Source of the DNA: Paracoccaceae bacterium
GTDB taxonomy: Bacteria; Pseudomonadota; Alphaproteobacteria; Rhodobacterales; Rhodobacteraceae
Length of the DNA: 5,606 bases
Direction: 5' to 3'
NCBI GenBank assembly: GCA_012036325.1
Contig: JAAUPC010000250.1
Span: 1-5,606, forward strand
How positions within the stretch are numbered: the first letter of the stretch is position 1; the number at the start of each line of letters is the position of its first letter. Under the pieces are notes generated by a model. That model saw only the letters and a list, made by a program, of their open reading frames with translations, ran no database searches and had not been told where the DNA came from. Below are positions 5,431-5,606 of this stretch, piece after piece. Position numbers and translations under genes: made by a program.

Positions 5431-5606
5431 CTAGAAGGGGCTTAGCAGGGTTGCCATGAGGGGGGAGGCGGGGTCCCCCAAGCCCTCGATCACGTCGAAG
5501 TGGTGGCGGTTCGGGTCTGTGGTCCAGGGGCAATCCCCAGACCTCGGCCAGGGTGCGGGCGTGCCATAGGAAGGCGGGGCGTTCGGCGGCACCGACCCAG
5601 ACATGC
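5431..5606 (-). CDS. Alpha/beta hydrolase, AFMID/kynurenine formamidase-like (C-terminal part, frameshifted)
   Basis: The minus strand from the right edge reads HVWVGAAERPAFLWHARTLAEVWGLP. It then continues one frame over as TTDPNRHHFDVIEGLGDP and on to LMATLLSPF, ending with TAG at 5433-5431. About 57 C-terminal residues are visible. The HHFDVIEGL block resembles the segment with the catalytic His of AFMID-type formamidases, and the VGAAERPAF block matches the region of the acid residue, here Glu. These enzymes hydrolyse N-formylkynurenine in tryptophan breakdown, but many relatives are general esterases, so the substrate is uncertain. One extra base lies within about 5527-5538; dropping one C of the CCCC run (complement of 5527-5530) restores a single frame with LPWTTDPN. 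The gene is convergent with the ABC operon and probably unrelated to it in function. Confidence 0.72.
   Translation of the reverse strand, partial: MSGSVPPNAPPSYGTPAPWPRSGDCPWTTDPNRHHFDVIEGLGDPASPLMATLLSPF
5527..5538 (-). other. Frameshift site in the hydrolase gene (G/C runs, +1)
   Basis: The frames on the two sides differ by one base (5605 to 5433 is 172 bases, one more than a multiple of three). The plus strand has GGGG at 5527-5530 and CCCC at 5535-5538; one base too many in either run would explain the shift. The first gives LPWTTDPN, the second WDCPWTTD. Confidence 0.7.

Noticed and set aside
5234..5533. Minus-strand 99-residue open frame across the convergent intergenic region
   Set aside because: Its first residues continue the hydrolase in the wrong frame after the shift; the rest is Pro/Arg-rich read-through of non-coding sequence and antisense to the permease end.

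Overview
The window is GC-rich, with strong G/C preference at third codon positions. It looks like a chromosomal segment of an alphaproteobacterium, most likely Rhodobacteraceae (Rhodobacter/Paracoccus-like). The evidence is the codon use, the divergent thuA-family gene, the polyamine-type ABC operon and an intergenic hairpin followed by a GGAGTATTT motif that I associate with that family. The taxon is an inference.

Layout. (1) Positions 1-654, minus strand: a ThuA-family (trehalose utilization) gene whose 3' end runs off the left edge. (2) 655-1108: a divergent intergenic region with a candidate promoter for the rightward operon and several short direct and inverted repeats. (3) 1109-5310, plus strand: a four-gene ABC importer operon of the spermidine/putrescine (Pot) family. 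It comprises a Tat-exported solute-binding protein (GTG start at 1109), a stable intercistronic stem-loop (2258-2294), a PotA-like ATPase, a PotB-like permease and a PotC-like permease. (4) 5311-5430: a convergent intergenic region with a hairpin. (5) 5431-5606, minus strand: the C-terminal end of an alpha/beta hydrolase resembling the AFMID/kynurenine formamidase type.

How the genes work together: the binding protein captures a ligand in the periplasm. The two six-helix permeases form the membrane channel, and a dimer of the PotA-like ATPase docks on their EAA loops and powers uptake. The ligand is probably a polyamine or a related small molecule. However, an acidic position that contacts the amine in E. 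coli PotD appears to be Gln here, so the substrate is uncertain. ThuA is linked to disaccharide catabolism in Sinorhizobium and may be co-regulated from the shared intergenic region.

The most notable finding is that three of the five genes are broken by single-base shifts at or next to G/C runs. The ATPase has one extra G at 2517-2522, the PotC-like permease has one missing G at 4783-4786, and the hydrolase has one extra base near 5527-5538. In each case the protein family signature continues intact in the next frame. Homopolymer-length sequencing errors explain this best; very recent decay or frameshifting is less likely. Apart from this, the region looks like an ordinary transporter locus, and I see no clear sign of a novel system.
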